Shown one piece after another: positions 1 through 6,419 of a DNA stretch of 8,787 nt. The first letter of the stretch is position 1. Each line of letters begins with the position of its first letter. Location of the stretch: assembly GCA_002298965.1 (NCBI GenBank), contig DBMN01000323.1:1-8787 (forward strand), in the 5' to 3' direction. The DNA is from Rhizobiales bacterium UBA697 (lineage in GTDB: Bacteria > Pseudomonadota > Alphaproteobacteria > Rhizobiales > Ancalomicrobiaceae). Position numbers and translations under genes: made by a program. The notes beneath the pieces are model-generated. The model was not told where the DNA came from and searched no databases. It saw only the letters and a program-made list of their open reading frames with translations.

Positions 1-427
1 CTCGGAACTCCAAACCGACGCCCGGCTGACCAATGCCGAGCTGGCGGAGCGGGTGCACCTCTCGGCGTCGGCCTGCCTGCGGCGGGTCAATCTGCTGATG
101 GAGAGCGGCCTGGTGGCCGGCGCCCATCTGGTGCTGGAGCAGCAGACGGCGGGGTTCGAGGGCACGGCCTATGTCGCGATCACGCTCGACAGCCAGGACC
201 GCGCCCGCCTCGACGCCTTCGAGGCCAAGGTGCGCCTCGTGCCGCAGATCCAGGAATGCTACCTGCTCGCCGGCCAGTCCGACTACCTGATGCGGGTGAT
301 CTTCCGCGACATGGCCGACCTCGAACGGCTGCACTCGGAGGTGCTGACGCGGCTGCCGGGGGTGGTGCGGGTGCAGTCGCAGCTGACGCTCCGGACAGTC
401 AAGCGGACGACGCGGGTTCCGGTGTGA
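1..427 (+). CDS. Lrp/AsnC family transcriptional regulator (5' truncated by window edge)
   Basis: The reading frame is open from base 2 and ends at TGA 425-427, giving 141 visible residues; about 10-15 N-terminal residues probably lie outside the window. The first 35 or so residues form the winged helix-turn-helix typical of Lrp/AsnC proteins (ELQTDARLTNAELAERV, then LSASACLRRV, the recognition-helix region). The rest is the ligand-binding RAM (AsnC) domain, with the usual CYLLAGQSDYLMRV segment, the LPGVVRVQS segment and a C-terminal basic tail (LRTVKRTTRVPV). Family members bind DNA as dimers or octamers and usually respond to an amino acid, often controlling a divergent neighbour. The effector and target cannot be read here because the upstream side is missing. 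GTG 53 is an in-frame internal codon and should not be taken as the start, since the HTH begins upstream of it. The gene converges on the hydrolase gene, 43 nt away. Confidence 0.93.
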   Translation, partial: SELQTDARLTNAELAERVHLSASACLRRVNLLMESGLVAGAHLVLEQQTAGFEGTAYVAITLDSQDRARLDAFEAKVRLVPQIQECYLLAGQSDYLMRVIFRDMADLERLHSEVLTRLPGVVRVQSQLTLRTVKRTTRVPV

Positions 428-466
428 TCGCGCCCGTCGGGCGGTCCGGCCGACGGCGTGGCGCGA
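428..466. terminator. Candidate bidirectional hairpin between convergent genes
   Basis: TCGCGCC-CGTCGG (428-440) pairs with CCGACG (450-455) and GGCGCGA (460-466), with a 4-nt bulge (456-459) and a loop of about 9 nt. It lies in the 43-nt gap between two convergent stop codons, where a shared terminator is expected. Neither strand has a T-tract after the stem, so it is not a classical intrinsic terminator. It may be a transcript-end-stabilising hairpin, or chance in GC-rich DNA. Confidence 0.4.
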
Positions 467-470
467 TGCC

Positions 471-1400
471 TCAACGCCCGAGCACGTCCTTCAGCACCTT
501 GGTCACCGGCAGGTGGCCGTAGAGGTCGGTGTTGGTGTGGTGCCAGGCCTCGAGTTCGACGGCCGGCGGCGCCTTGCGGCGATGGGCGAAGTCGCCGATG
601 CGGTCCCAGGTGCCGATGACCTCGACGACACGGGCACAGGCGCGCGGCATCTTCACCCGCGCCGAGATCGAGACGATCCGCAACGCGGCGCAGAGCGCCT
701 CGGAGCGCGCCCGGTCGGTGCGCTGGAGGGCGTGGAGCGCGTCGGCGATCACCAGATTGCCCTTGGAATGGCCGACGAGCGCGTCGAGCTTCAGCCGCTC
801 GTCGCGCAGCAGCGCCAGCAGCGTCTCCGAGTCGCGATGGTCGTGCGGCGGCTGTTCGCCGAAGGCGCCGGTCTCGAGGCCGCGGATCCAGTCGAGCGAG
901 CGGTCGACCTGTTCGCGCAGGCGATAGCGGCCGTCCAGACCCGCCGCCCAGGCGAAGCCGCCGGAGGCCTCGGTCAGGAGATCGGCGAGACCCCAGCCGG
1001 AGACGATCGCCGCGACCGGCCGGCCGAGTGCGTCGGCGACGTTGCGGCCGAAGGCGGCGGTGCCGAGCGCCGAGCCGCCGACGCCGGCGACCGCGATCGT
1101 GTCGACCGAGGCGCCGCCGGCCGCCATGAAGGCCTCGACGTCGGCGCAGACCACGAGACGGCCTTCGCCGGAGGGCGGCACGAGGAGGATGGTGCCTTCG
1201 CAGGCCGCGGACGGTGCGAGGTCGATCGCCTCGTCGCGGGTGACGACCTTGACGTCGTAGAAGAGCGCGTCGAGCAGGACGTTGCGGCGGCGGAAGACGT
1301 CGAGCAGCGCGGCGCTCGACGGGCGGCCGAACAGCCGCCACGGCAACGTCATCGCATCCGTCCAGCGCGCGATGCCGGCGGAGATGAAGTCGTCTGCCAC
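471..1400 (-). CDS. Putative alpha/beta-hydrolase-fold protein, function unknown
   Basis: This 309-residue protein is one I cannot assign to a named family. It has a nucleophile-elbow motif, GHSKG at residues 210-214 (Ser212), after the hydrophobic strand LDALV and followed by a helix (NLVIADAL), as in serine hydrolases and lipases. Possible triad partners are Asp266 (in GTWDRIGD) and His287/His288 or His296 near the C-terminus. An upstream glycine-rich strand and turn (VAGVGGSALG, 104-113) could carry the oxyanion hole. No signal peptide or membrane span is evident, so it is probably cytoplasmic. The start is GTG at 1400, supported by GGGAGG 9 nt upstream. It is the last gene of a leftward trio with arsC and an MFS transporter, 73 nt after arsC. 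Fold and Ser nucleophile are inferred from motif spacing; the substrate is unknown and a role with arsC is not shown. Confidence 0.72.
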   Translation of the reverse strand: MADDFISAGIARWTDAMTLPWRLFGRPSSAALLDVFRRRNVLLDALFYDVKVVTRDEAIDLAPSAACEGTILLVPPSGEGRLVVCADVEAFMAAGGASVDTIAVAGVGGSALGTAAFGRNVADALGRPVAAIVSGWGLADLLTEASGGFAWAAGLDGRYRLREQVDRSLDWIRGLETGAFGEQPPHDHRDSETLLALLRDERLKLDALVGHSKGNLVIADALHALQRTDRARSEALCAALRIVSISARVKMPRACARVVEVIGTWDRIGDFAHRRKAPPAVELEAWHHTNTDLYGHLPVTKVLKDVLGR

Positions 1401-1473
1401 GTCTCGTTTCCTCCCGTTTCGCCGATCATAGACCCGCGACGGCGCAGGGCCAACGGCGACCTCGGGCGTAGCC

Positions 1474-1824
1474 TCAGAGGAGGTCGCGCACGCTCTCGAC
1501 CGGACGGCAGAGCCGCGCGCCTTTCGGCGTCGAGACGATCGGGCGGTTCATCAGGATCGGATGGGCGAGGATCGCGTCGATCAGCTCGTCGTCGGTCTTG
1601 GCCGGATCGCCGAGGCCGAGTTCGGCGAAGGGCGTACCCTTCTCGCGCAGGATCGCGCGCACCGGCACGCCCATCCTGGCGACGAGCGCGACCAGTTCCT
1701 CGCGCGTCGGCGGCGTCTTCAGATAGAGCACGACCTTCGGCGCTGCGCCGGCTTCCTGGAGGATCGCCAGCACGTTGCGCGAGGTGCCGCAGGCCGGATT
1801 GTGCCAGATGGTGACGTCGGACAT
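1474..1824 (-). CDS. arsC: Arsenate reductase ArsC, glutaredoxin-dependent class
   Basis: This 116-residue cytoplasmic protein has the thioredoxin-fold ArsC signature. It begins MSDVTIWHNPACGTSRN, giving His8, catalytic Cys12 and Arg16 (the HX3CX3R motif). Arg60, Arg94 and Arg107 fall at the same numbers as the arsenate-binding arginines of plasmid R773 ArsC, and Cys106 is also present. This supports true reduction of arsenate to arsenite with glutathione and glutaredoxin, rather than an Spx-like relative. It is somewhat shorter at the C-terminus than R773 ArsC (about 140 residues). The start is ATG 1824 with GAGGAG 5 nt upstream; an in-frame ATG at 1884 would add 20 residues unlike the family and has less support. 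It lies 79 nt after an MFS transporter gene and 73 nt before a hydrolase gene on the same strand. No arsenite pump or ArsR lies beside it, so it may serve arsenate detoxification with an exporter encoded elsewhere. Confidence 0.93.
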   Translation of the reverse strand: MSDVTIWHNPACGTSRNVLAILQEAGAAPKVVLYLKTPPTREELVALVARMGVPVRAILREKGTPFAELGLGDPAKTDDELIDAILAHPILMNRPIVSTPKGARLCRPVESVRDLL

Positions 1825-1830
1825 GGGGTC

Positions 1831-1857
1831 TCCTCGCGAACGTGGGTGTCCGCGAGG
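1831..1857 (-). promoter_or_regulatory. Hairpin overlapping the arsC ribosome binding site
   Basis: On the leftward transcript CCTCGCG (1857-1851) can pair with CGCGAGG (1838-1832), a perfect 7-bp GC stem with a 12-nt loop. The 3' arm includes most of the GAGGAG Shine-Dalgarno sequence of arsC (1835-1830), 5 nt before its ATG. If formed it would occlude ribosome access. The structure is read directly; any regulatory role is inference, and such stems occur by chance in GC-rich DNA. Confidence 0.3.
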
Positions 1858-1872
1858 GATAGCCGAGGCGAC

Positions 1873-1897
1873 CGTCCCGGGCAATCGCGCCGGGACG
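1873..1897 (-). terminator. Intercistronic hairpin after the MFS transporter gene
   Basis: A perfect 8-bp stem, CGTCCCGG (1873-1880) with CCGGGACG (1890-1897) and a 9-nt loop, begins 6 nt past the transporter stop codon. No T-run follows on the leftward strand. It could reduce read-through into arsC or protect the upstream mRNA 3' end, which would make arsC expression partly independent of the transporter. Confidence 0.4.
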
Positions 1898-1903
1898 ACC
1901 CTC

Positions 1904-3139
1904 TCATTCCGCCGGAGCGGCCACCGCGGCGGGTTCGCGGTCGACCGGGCGCTCGCGGATCGGCAGGTGGACGAGGCCGGCGAAGATGCCGAGCGCCACG
2001 CCCATCCACCAGACGGGATCGTAGCTCTTGTTCAGGTCGTAGAGCGCGCCGCCGAGCCAGACGCCGAGGAACGAGCCGACCTGGTGGGAGAAGAACACCA
2101 GACCGCCGAGCATGGCGAGGTAGCGCGTGCCGAACATCAGCGCGACCAGCGCGTTGGTCGGCGGCACGGTGGAGAGCCACAGGATGCCCATGGTGGCGGC
2201 GAAGAGCACCACCGTCACCGGCGAGGCCGGCGCCATCAGGAAGAGGACGAAGACCACAGAACGGGCGAAATAGATGAAGCTCAGGATCCAGCGCTTGGGG
2301 ATGCGCATGCCGAGGATGCCGGAGCCGAGCGAGCCGACGACGTTGAAGGCGCCGATCAGCATCAGCGAGATCACGCCCCACTTCGGCTCCATGCCGATGT
2401 CGCGCAGATAGGCCGGGAAATGGGTGGTGATGAACGCGACCTGGAAGCCGCAGACGAAGAAGCCGGCGACCAGCAGCACGTAGGAGCGATGGCCGAGCGC
2501 CTCCTTGAGCGCCTCGCCGATCGACTGGTCGTGGCCGTGGAACATGCGCGCGCCGGGCTTGCCCTGCAGTGGGATCGCCAGCAGCGGGATCAGGCCCATG
2601 ATCGCGGCGAGGATGGTCAGGCTGTCGTGCCAGCCGAAGTTGACGATCAGGCCTTGCGTCAGCGGCGAGAAGAAGAACTGGCCGAAGGAGCCGGCGGCGG
2701 TGGCGAAGCCGAAGACGAGGCTGCGCTTCTCCTGCGTCACGACGCGGCCGAAGGCGGCCATGACGATGCCGAAGGCGGAACCGGCGACGCCGAAACCGAC
2801 CATGACGCCGGCTAGATGGAAGGAGAGCGGCGTCGAGGCCCAGCTCATCCACTGGATGCCGATCGCATAGATCACGGCGCCGACTGCGAGCGTCTTGGCG
2901 GTGCCGAAGCGATCGGCCGCCGCGCCGAAGGCCATGGCGCCGACGCCCCACAGCAGGTTCTGCCAGGCCATGGCGAGGGCGAAGGTCTCACGCCCCCAGC
3001 CGCGTTCGGCGGTGATCGGCGTCAGGTAGAAGCCCATCGACGAGCGCGGACCGAAGTTGATCGCGGCGATGAGGCAGCCGCAGACCACGATCAGCCAGAG
3101 GGGGAAATGCCGCCCCGCGGGGCGCTCGCTGCCGGTCAT
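1904..3139 (-). CDS. MFS transporter, YcxA-like (monocarboxylate-transporter-like) family
   Basis: This 411-residue inner-membrane protein has the hydrophobicity pattern of a 12-helix major facilitator. TM1 lies at about residues 12-30 and is followed by RSSMGFYLTPI. Motif A between TM2 and TM3 reads GAAADRFGTAK (72-82). A central cytoplasmic loop lies at about 192-218, a second motif-A-like stretch (GILGMRIPKR, 274-283) at the TM8 end, and SHQVGSFLGVWLGG (351-364) in TM11, then YDPVWW. These segments match my memory of the YcxA-like branch of MFS, related to monocarboxylate and oxalate/formate carriers; the substrate is not predictable. The start chosen is ATG 3139, with GGAGGAGG 8 nt upstream; an in-frame ATG at 3253 would add 38 non-conserved residues. 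It is the first gene of the leftward cluster with arsC and the hydrolase. Transport of an arsenic species is conceivable from context but unsupported by motif. Confidence 0.9.
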   Translation of the reverse strand: MTGSERPAGRHFPLWLIVVCGCLIAAINFGPRSSMGFYLTPITAERGWGRETFALAMAWQNLLWGVGAMAFGAAADRFGTAKTLAVGAVIYAIGIQWMSWASTPLSFHLAGVMVGFGVAGSAFGIVMAAFGRVVTQEKRSLVFGFATAAGSFGQFFFSPLTQGLIVNFGWHDSLTILAAIMGLIPLLAIPLQGKPGARMFHGHDQSIGEALKEALGHRSYVLLVAGFFVCGFQVAFITTHFPAYLRDIGMEPKWGVISLMLIGAFNVVGSLGSGILGMRIPKRWILSFIYFARSVVFVLFLMAPASPVTVVLFAATMGILWLSTVPPTNALVALMFGTRYLAMLGGLVFFSHQVGSFLGVWLGGALYDLNKSYDPVWWMGVALGIFAGLVHLPIRERPVDREPAAVAAPAE

Positions 3140-3383
3140 CGGAATTTCCTCCTCCGCCGGGGCCTCGGCCGGCGCACGGCGTTCTCTCGCGCGCGACGCG
3201 GACGGACCCTCTCTTCGTAGGAATACGCAGGCCGGACACGTTCGAAAAGTCAAAAGAGGTGCGGAGATCGATCTACGGAGCTGATGGATCCCGCCCCTCG
3301 TCGATTTTCATGACGGACATGCGACGGGGGTCTGTTCAAGCCGGAGCGACGACCCTATATTTCAGTCGTCCGCGTAACGGGAC

Positions 3384-3411
3384 GAACGCCGGGTGTTCGC
3401 CGGTGTTTTTT
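3384..3411 (+). terminator. Intrinsic-terminator-like hairpin upstream of nadA
   Basis: GAACGCCGG (3384-3392) pairs with CCGGTGTTT (3400-3408), a 9-bp stem with two G-U pairs and a 7-nt loop. The T-tract 3406-3411 begins inside the stem and runs just past it. It reads rightward, toward nadA, 50 nt before the nadA start. No rightward gene precedes it, so it would end either a short transcript or the nadA leader itself (attenuation). If nadA transcription starts downstream of 3411, it is irrelevant to nadA. Structure seen; role inferred. Confidence 0.45.
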
Positions 3412-3422
3412 CGGGTCTCATA

Positions 3423-3441
3423 TATGCTCAAAATGAGCATA
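3423..3441. promoter_or_regulatory. Palindromic operator upstream of nadA (NadQ-like candidate)
   Basis: This is a perfect 19-bp palindrome, TATGCTCA-AAA-TGAGCATA, ending 20 nt before the nadA start codon and just ahead of its Shine-Dalgarno sequence. It overlaps a possible -10 element (TATATG, 3421-3426), a classic repressor placement. I recall that alphaproteobacterial nad operons are controlled by the repressor NadQ through a palindrome of this general kind; this is memory, not a database match. No nadQ gene is in the window. An outer pair, GGTCT (3414-3418) with AGACC (3442-3446), would extend it as an RNA hairpin with a 4-nt bulge. Confidence 0.7.
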
Positions 3442-3448
3442 AGACCTC

Positions 3449-3454
3449 GGGGAG
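3449..3454 (+). promoter_or_regulatory. Ribosome binding site of nadA (decides the start)
   Basis: GGGGAG lies 7 nt before ATG 3462. It is the only good Shine-Dalgarno match in front of any in-frame start between 3393 and 3720. It therefore favours the long NadA with its basic N-terminal tail over a start at GTG 3711 or ATG 3720, which have no comparable site. Confidence 0.7.
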
Positions 3455-3461
3455 AAACGGA

Positions 3462-4721
3462 ATGACGGATGCGGTCGAGGCCGAGGTGATGGCCGGCGAG
3501 GCGATCTCGAAGAAGGCGAAGGCCCCGCGCCGCGCCGCCGCGAGCACGCGCACGAAGTCCGGCGCCGCCGAGAAGGTCGCGGGCAAGCCCGCCCCGCGCG
3601 CCAAGGCCGCGACCAAGGCGACCGCCAAGGCCGCGCCCCGCAAGGCGAGCCCCCGCAAGCCCGCGGCGAAGAAGGCTGCGAAGCCGCAGACCGCCGCCGA
3701 GCGCTTCGGCGTGCTGCCGATGCCCACCCTCGAGTACACGCCCGAGATCGCCGAAGCGACGGCCCATCTCTACGCCAAGGTCGCCCACGTGATCCCCGAG
3801 ATCGAGTGGCCGTTCCACGCGCCTTACGTCCACGCCATCAACGAGCTGAAGAAGATCCGCAAGGCGGTCGTGCTGGCGCACAACTACATGACGCCGGAGA
3901 TCTTCCACTGCGTCGCCGATTTCGTCGGCGACAGCCTGCAGCTCGCCCGCCTCGCGGCGAAGACCGACGCCGAGGTGATCGTCCAGGGTGGCGTCCACTT
4001 CATGGCCGAGACCTCCAAGGTGCTCGCGCCGGAGAAGACCGTGCTGATCCCCGACGGCAAGGCGGGCTGCTCGCTCGCCGCGTCGATCACGGCGGAGGAC
4101 GTCCGTCTGCTGCGTCGCCGTTTCCCCGGCGTGCCGATCGTCGCCTACGTCAACACCTCGGCCGAGGTGAAGGCGGAGGTCGACATGACCTGCACCTCGT
4201 CGAACGCCGTCGAGGTGGTCGAGAGCTTCGGCACGGACCGCGTCATCTGCCTGCCCGACCAGTATCTGGCGCGCTGGGTGGCGGCCAATTCCAAGGTGAA
4301 GATCATCACCTGGAAGGGCGCCTGCGAGGTGCACGAGCGCTTCACCGGCGCCGAGCTCGAGGCCTATCGCGCCGACGATCCGAACGTCACGATCATCGCC
4401 CATCCGGAATGCCCGCCGGACGTGATCGGCGCCGCCGACTTCGCCGGCTCGACCGCCAAGATGATCGACTACGTCAAGACGCTGCCGCAGGGCGCCCGCG
4501 TGGTGCTGATCACCGAATGCTCGATGGCCGACAACGTCTCCTGCGAGGCGCCGGGCGTCGAGTTCGTGCGGCCGTGCAATCTGTGCCCGCACATGAAGCG
4601 GATCACCCTGCCGAAGATCCTCGACGCGCTCCTGAACATGACCGAGGAGGTCGTCGTCGACCCCGCGGTCGGCGAGCGCGCCAAGGCGGCGGTCGAACGC
4701 ATGATCAACCTGAAGAACTGA
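3462..4721 (+). CDS. nadA: Quinolinate synthase NadA with long basic N-terminal extension
   Basis: This 419-residue cytoplasmic [4Fe-4S] enzyme condenses iminoaspartate with dihydroxyacetone phosphate to quinolinate. The catalytic core starts near residue 87, giving the usual size of about 330 residues. Core landmarks are VVLAHNYMTPEI (136-147), GDSLQLAR (156-163), GGVHFMAETSK (176-186), GKAGCSL (199-205), YVNTSAEVKA (229-238), WKGACEVHERF (284-294), AHPECPPDV (313-321) and PCNLCPHMKR (371-380). Expected cluster ligands are Cys203, Cys288 and Cys375 (Cys372 nearby), by alignment from memory with E. coli Cys113, Cys200 and Cys297. Residues 1-86 are low complexity: 27 Ala, 14 Lys, 7 Arg and 8 Pro with only 6 acidic residues, resembling bacterial histone-H1-like tails and absent from NadA proteins I know. 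The start ATG 3462 is backed by GGGGAG; ATG 3720 would remove the tail. First gene of nadABC, probably repressed through the palindrome at 3423-3441. Confidence 0.96.
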   Translation: MTDAVEAEVMAGEAISKKAKAPRRAAASTRTKSGAAEKVAGKPAPRAKAATKATAKAAPRKASPRKPAAKKAAKPQTAAERFGVLPMPTLEYTPEIAEATAHLYAKVAHVIPEIEWPFHAPYVHAINELKKIRKAVVLAHNYMTPEIFHCVADFVGDSLQLARLAAKTDAEVIVQGGVHFMAETSKVLAPEKTVLIPDGKAGCSLAASITAEDVRLLRRRFPGVPIVAYVNTSAEVKAEVDMTCTSSNAVEVVESFGTDRVICLPDQYLARWVAANSKVKIITWKGACEVHERFTGAELEAYRADDPNVTIIAHPECPPDVIGAADFAGSTAKMIDYVKTLPQGARVVLITECSMADNVSCEAPGVEFVRPCNLCPHMKRITLPKILDALLNMTEEVVVDPAVGERAKAAVERMINLKN

Positions 4722-4738
4722 CCTCGCCAGAGGCCGCA

Positions 4739-4783
4739 GGGGAGGCTCGCGCCTCCCCCCTCGTCCGGACGCACGCGCCGGAC
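4739..4783 (+). promoter_or_regulatory. Two hairpins in the nadA-nadB intercistronic gap
   Basis: The 76-nt gap holds two perfect stems. GGGGAGGC (4739-4746) pairs with GCCTCCCC (4751-4758) across a TCGC tetraloop, and GTCCGG (4763-4768) pairs with CCGGAC (4778-4783). Neither is followed by a T-run, so full termination is unlikely. They could act as an mRNA-processing or stabilising element giving different nadA and nadB levels. The CCTCC within 4752-4757 could alternatively pair with the nadB Shine-Dalgarno GGAGG (4785-4789). Confidence 0.4.
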
Positions 4784-4784
4784 C

Positions 4785-4789
4785 GGAGG
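4785..4789 (+). promoter_or_regulatory. Ribosome binding site supporting the TTG start of nadB
   Basis: GGAGG ends 8 nt before TTG 4798, a standard spacing. No ATG or GTG lies at a usable place before the Rossmann motif, so this site decides the start. Confidence 0.7.
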
Positions 4790-4797
4790 GCCCGCCG

Positions 4798-6419
4798 TTG
4801 CCGCAGACCACCACCCATTCCCACGAACTCGCGAGCCCCCGCACGCAGGACGGCATCGACGATGTCGTCATCATCGGCGGCGGGCTCGCCGGCATCTTCT
4901 GCGCCCTGATGCTGGCGCCACGACCGGTGACGGTGCTGACCGCCGCACCGCTCGGCGGCGGCGGCTCGTCCTACTGGGCGCAGGGCGGCATGGCGGCGGC
5001 GGTCGCCGACGGCGACCATCCCGACAAGCACCTCGCCGACACGATCGCGGCGGGCGCCGGAACGGTCGACGCCAAGATCGCCGGGCTGATGACGCGCGAG
5101 GCCGCCGCCCGCATCGCCGATCTCCTCGCCTTCGGCGTGCCCTTCGATCGCGACGGCGCCGGCAAACTCGCCGTCGGCCGCGAGGCGGCGCATTCGGAGC
5201 GGCGCATCGTCCATGTCCGCGGCGATGCCGCCGGCAAGGAGATCATGGCGACGCTGGTCGAACGCGCCAAGGCGACGCCGTCGATCCGCATCCTCGAGGG
5301 TTTCGTCGCCGAGAGCCTGACCCGCGACGGCCGCTCGATCCGCGGTGTGGTGGCGCGGCCGAACGAAGGGCGGGCGCTGACCACCGTCGAGTTCCCGGCC
5401 CATGCCGTGGTGCTCGCCTCCGGCGGCATCGGCCATCTCTACCGGGTGACGACCAACCCGCCGCAGGCCAACGGCCACGGGCTGGCCATGGCGGCACGGA
5501 TCGGGGCGATCGTCGCCGATCCGGAATTCGTGCAGTTCCACCCGACCGCCATCGACATCGGCCGCGATCCGGCGCCGCTCGCCACCGAGGCGCTGCGCGG
5601 CGAGGGCGCGATCCTCGTCGACCGCAACGGCCGCCGCTTCATGGCCGACTATCACAAGGACCTCGAACTCGCGCCGCGCGACGTCGTCGCCCGCGCCATC
5701 CATGCCGAGCGCGTGGCCGGCCGCGGTGCCTTCCTCGACGCGCGCGAGGCGGTGGGCGACGCCTTTCCGAAGAAGTTCCCGACGGTGTGGGAGACCTGCA
5801 CCTCGGCCGGGCTCGACCCGCGCGTCGCGCCGATCCCGGTCGCGCCGGCGCAGCACTACCACATGGGCGGCGTGCTCTCCGACGCCAACGGCCGCACCTC
5901 GGTCGACGGGCTGTGGGCCTGCGGCGAGGTCGCCTCGACCGGCGTCCACGGGGCGAACCGGCTGGCGTCGAACTCGCTGCTCGAGGCCGTGGTCTTCGCC
6001 GCCCGCATCGCCCGCGACATCCAGGGCCTGCTGCCCTCGCCGAAGGTCGCCCGCTGGGCGATCGACCGTGGCGAGGCGGAGGCCGAACTGCCCGGCGGCG
6101 GCACTTCCGACATCGTCGAGACGGTGCGCGACCTGATGGCGGCCCATGTCGGCGTGATCCGCTCCGGCGAGGGGCTCTCGACCGCGCTGACGCAGATCGA
6201 CGCGCTGGCGAAGGGCCGGCACGACGTCGGCACGCTCAACACGCTGACCGCCGCGCGGCTGGTGACGGCGGCGGCGCTCGCCCGCACCGAGAGCCGCGGT
6301 GGGCACTGGCGTTCGGACTTCCCCGAAACCGACCCGGCGCAGGCGCGCCGTACCTATCTGACGCTCGACGAGGCCAAGGCGATCACCGCCGGCGCCGTCG
6401 CGCGGGAGGCGGAGACCGC

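Larger units (their letters stand above)
3140..3461. other. 322-nt divergent intergenic region upstream of MFS gene and nadA
   Basis: No credible gene is seen. Leftward, TTGACT at 3253-3248 is a possible -35 box for the transporter gene, but the downstream -10 match is poor. Rightward, TATATT at 3356-3361 and TATATG at 3421-3426 are possible -10 elements for nadA; neither has a convincing -35. Inverted repeats lie at 3294-3330 (CGTCG/CGACG extended by CCCC/GGGG with one bulge), 3348-3370 (GACGAC/GTCGTC), 3384-3408 (terminator-like) and 3423-3441 (perfect palindrome). The last two are listed separately. Local A/T content is higher just before nadA than in the surrounding genes, as expected for a promoter. 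Confidence 0.6.

Noticed and set aside
175..178. Possible missing cysteine in NadA (QGGVHF where many relatives have QCGVHF)
   Set aside because: This position is not an iron-sulfur ligand; E. coli NadA has Ala there, and all three ligand cysteines are present. Positions given are residues of NadA.
283..1341. A 352-codon open frame on the reverse strand
   Set aside because: It is an Arg-rich out-of-frame shadow of the hydrolase gene and also overlaps the Lrp-type gene. It has no ribosome site and no family features.
1825..1884. A 20-residue longer ArsC start at 1884
   Set aside because: The ArsC family begins right before the first strand (here MSDVTIWHNP), and ATG 1824 has GAGGAG at good spacing. 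The longer form adds unconserved residues.
513..2815. Long rightward open frames opposite the hydrolase, arsC and MFS genes
   Set aside because: Their Asp/Glu/Arg/Gly-rich composition is typical of antisense frames in GC-rich DNA; the reverse-strand genes have clear families, motifs and ribosome sites.
3140..3253. A 38-residue longer MFS start at 3253
   Set aside because: The added residues are unlike the family, and ATG 3139 has an excellent GGAGGAGG site.
3265..3274. Short palindrome AGATCGATCT in the intergenic region
   Set aside because: Only 10 bp, built from GATC, and not placed relative to a clear promoter; likely chance.
3336..6306. Open frames of 519 and 533 codons on the reverse strand opposite nadA and nadB
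   Set aside because: They are antisense shadows rich in Arg, Gly, Asp and His. nadA and nadB on the other strand are unambiguous.
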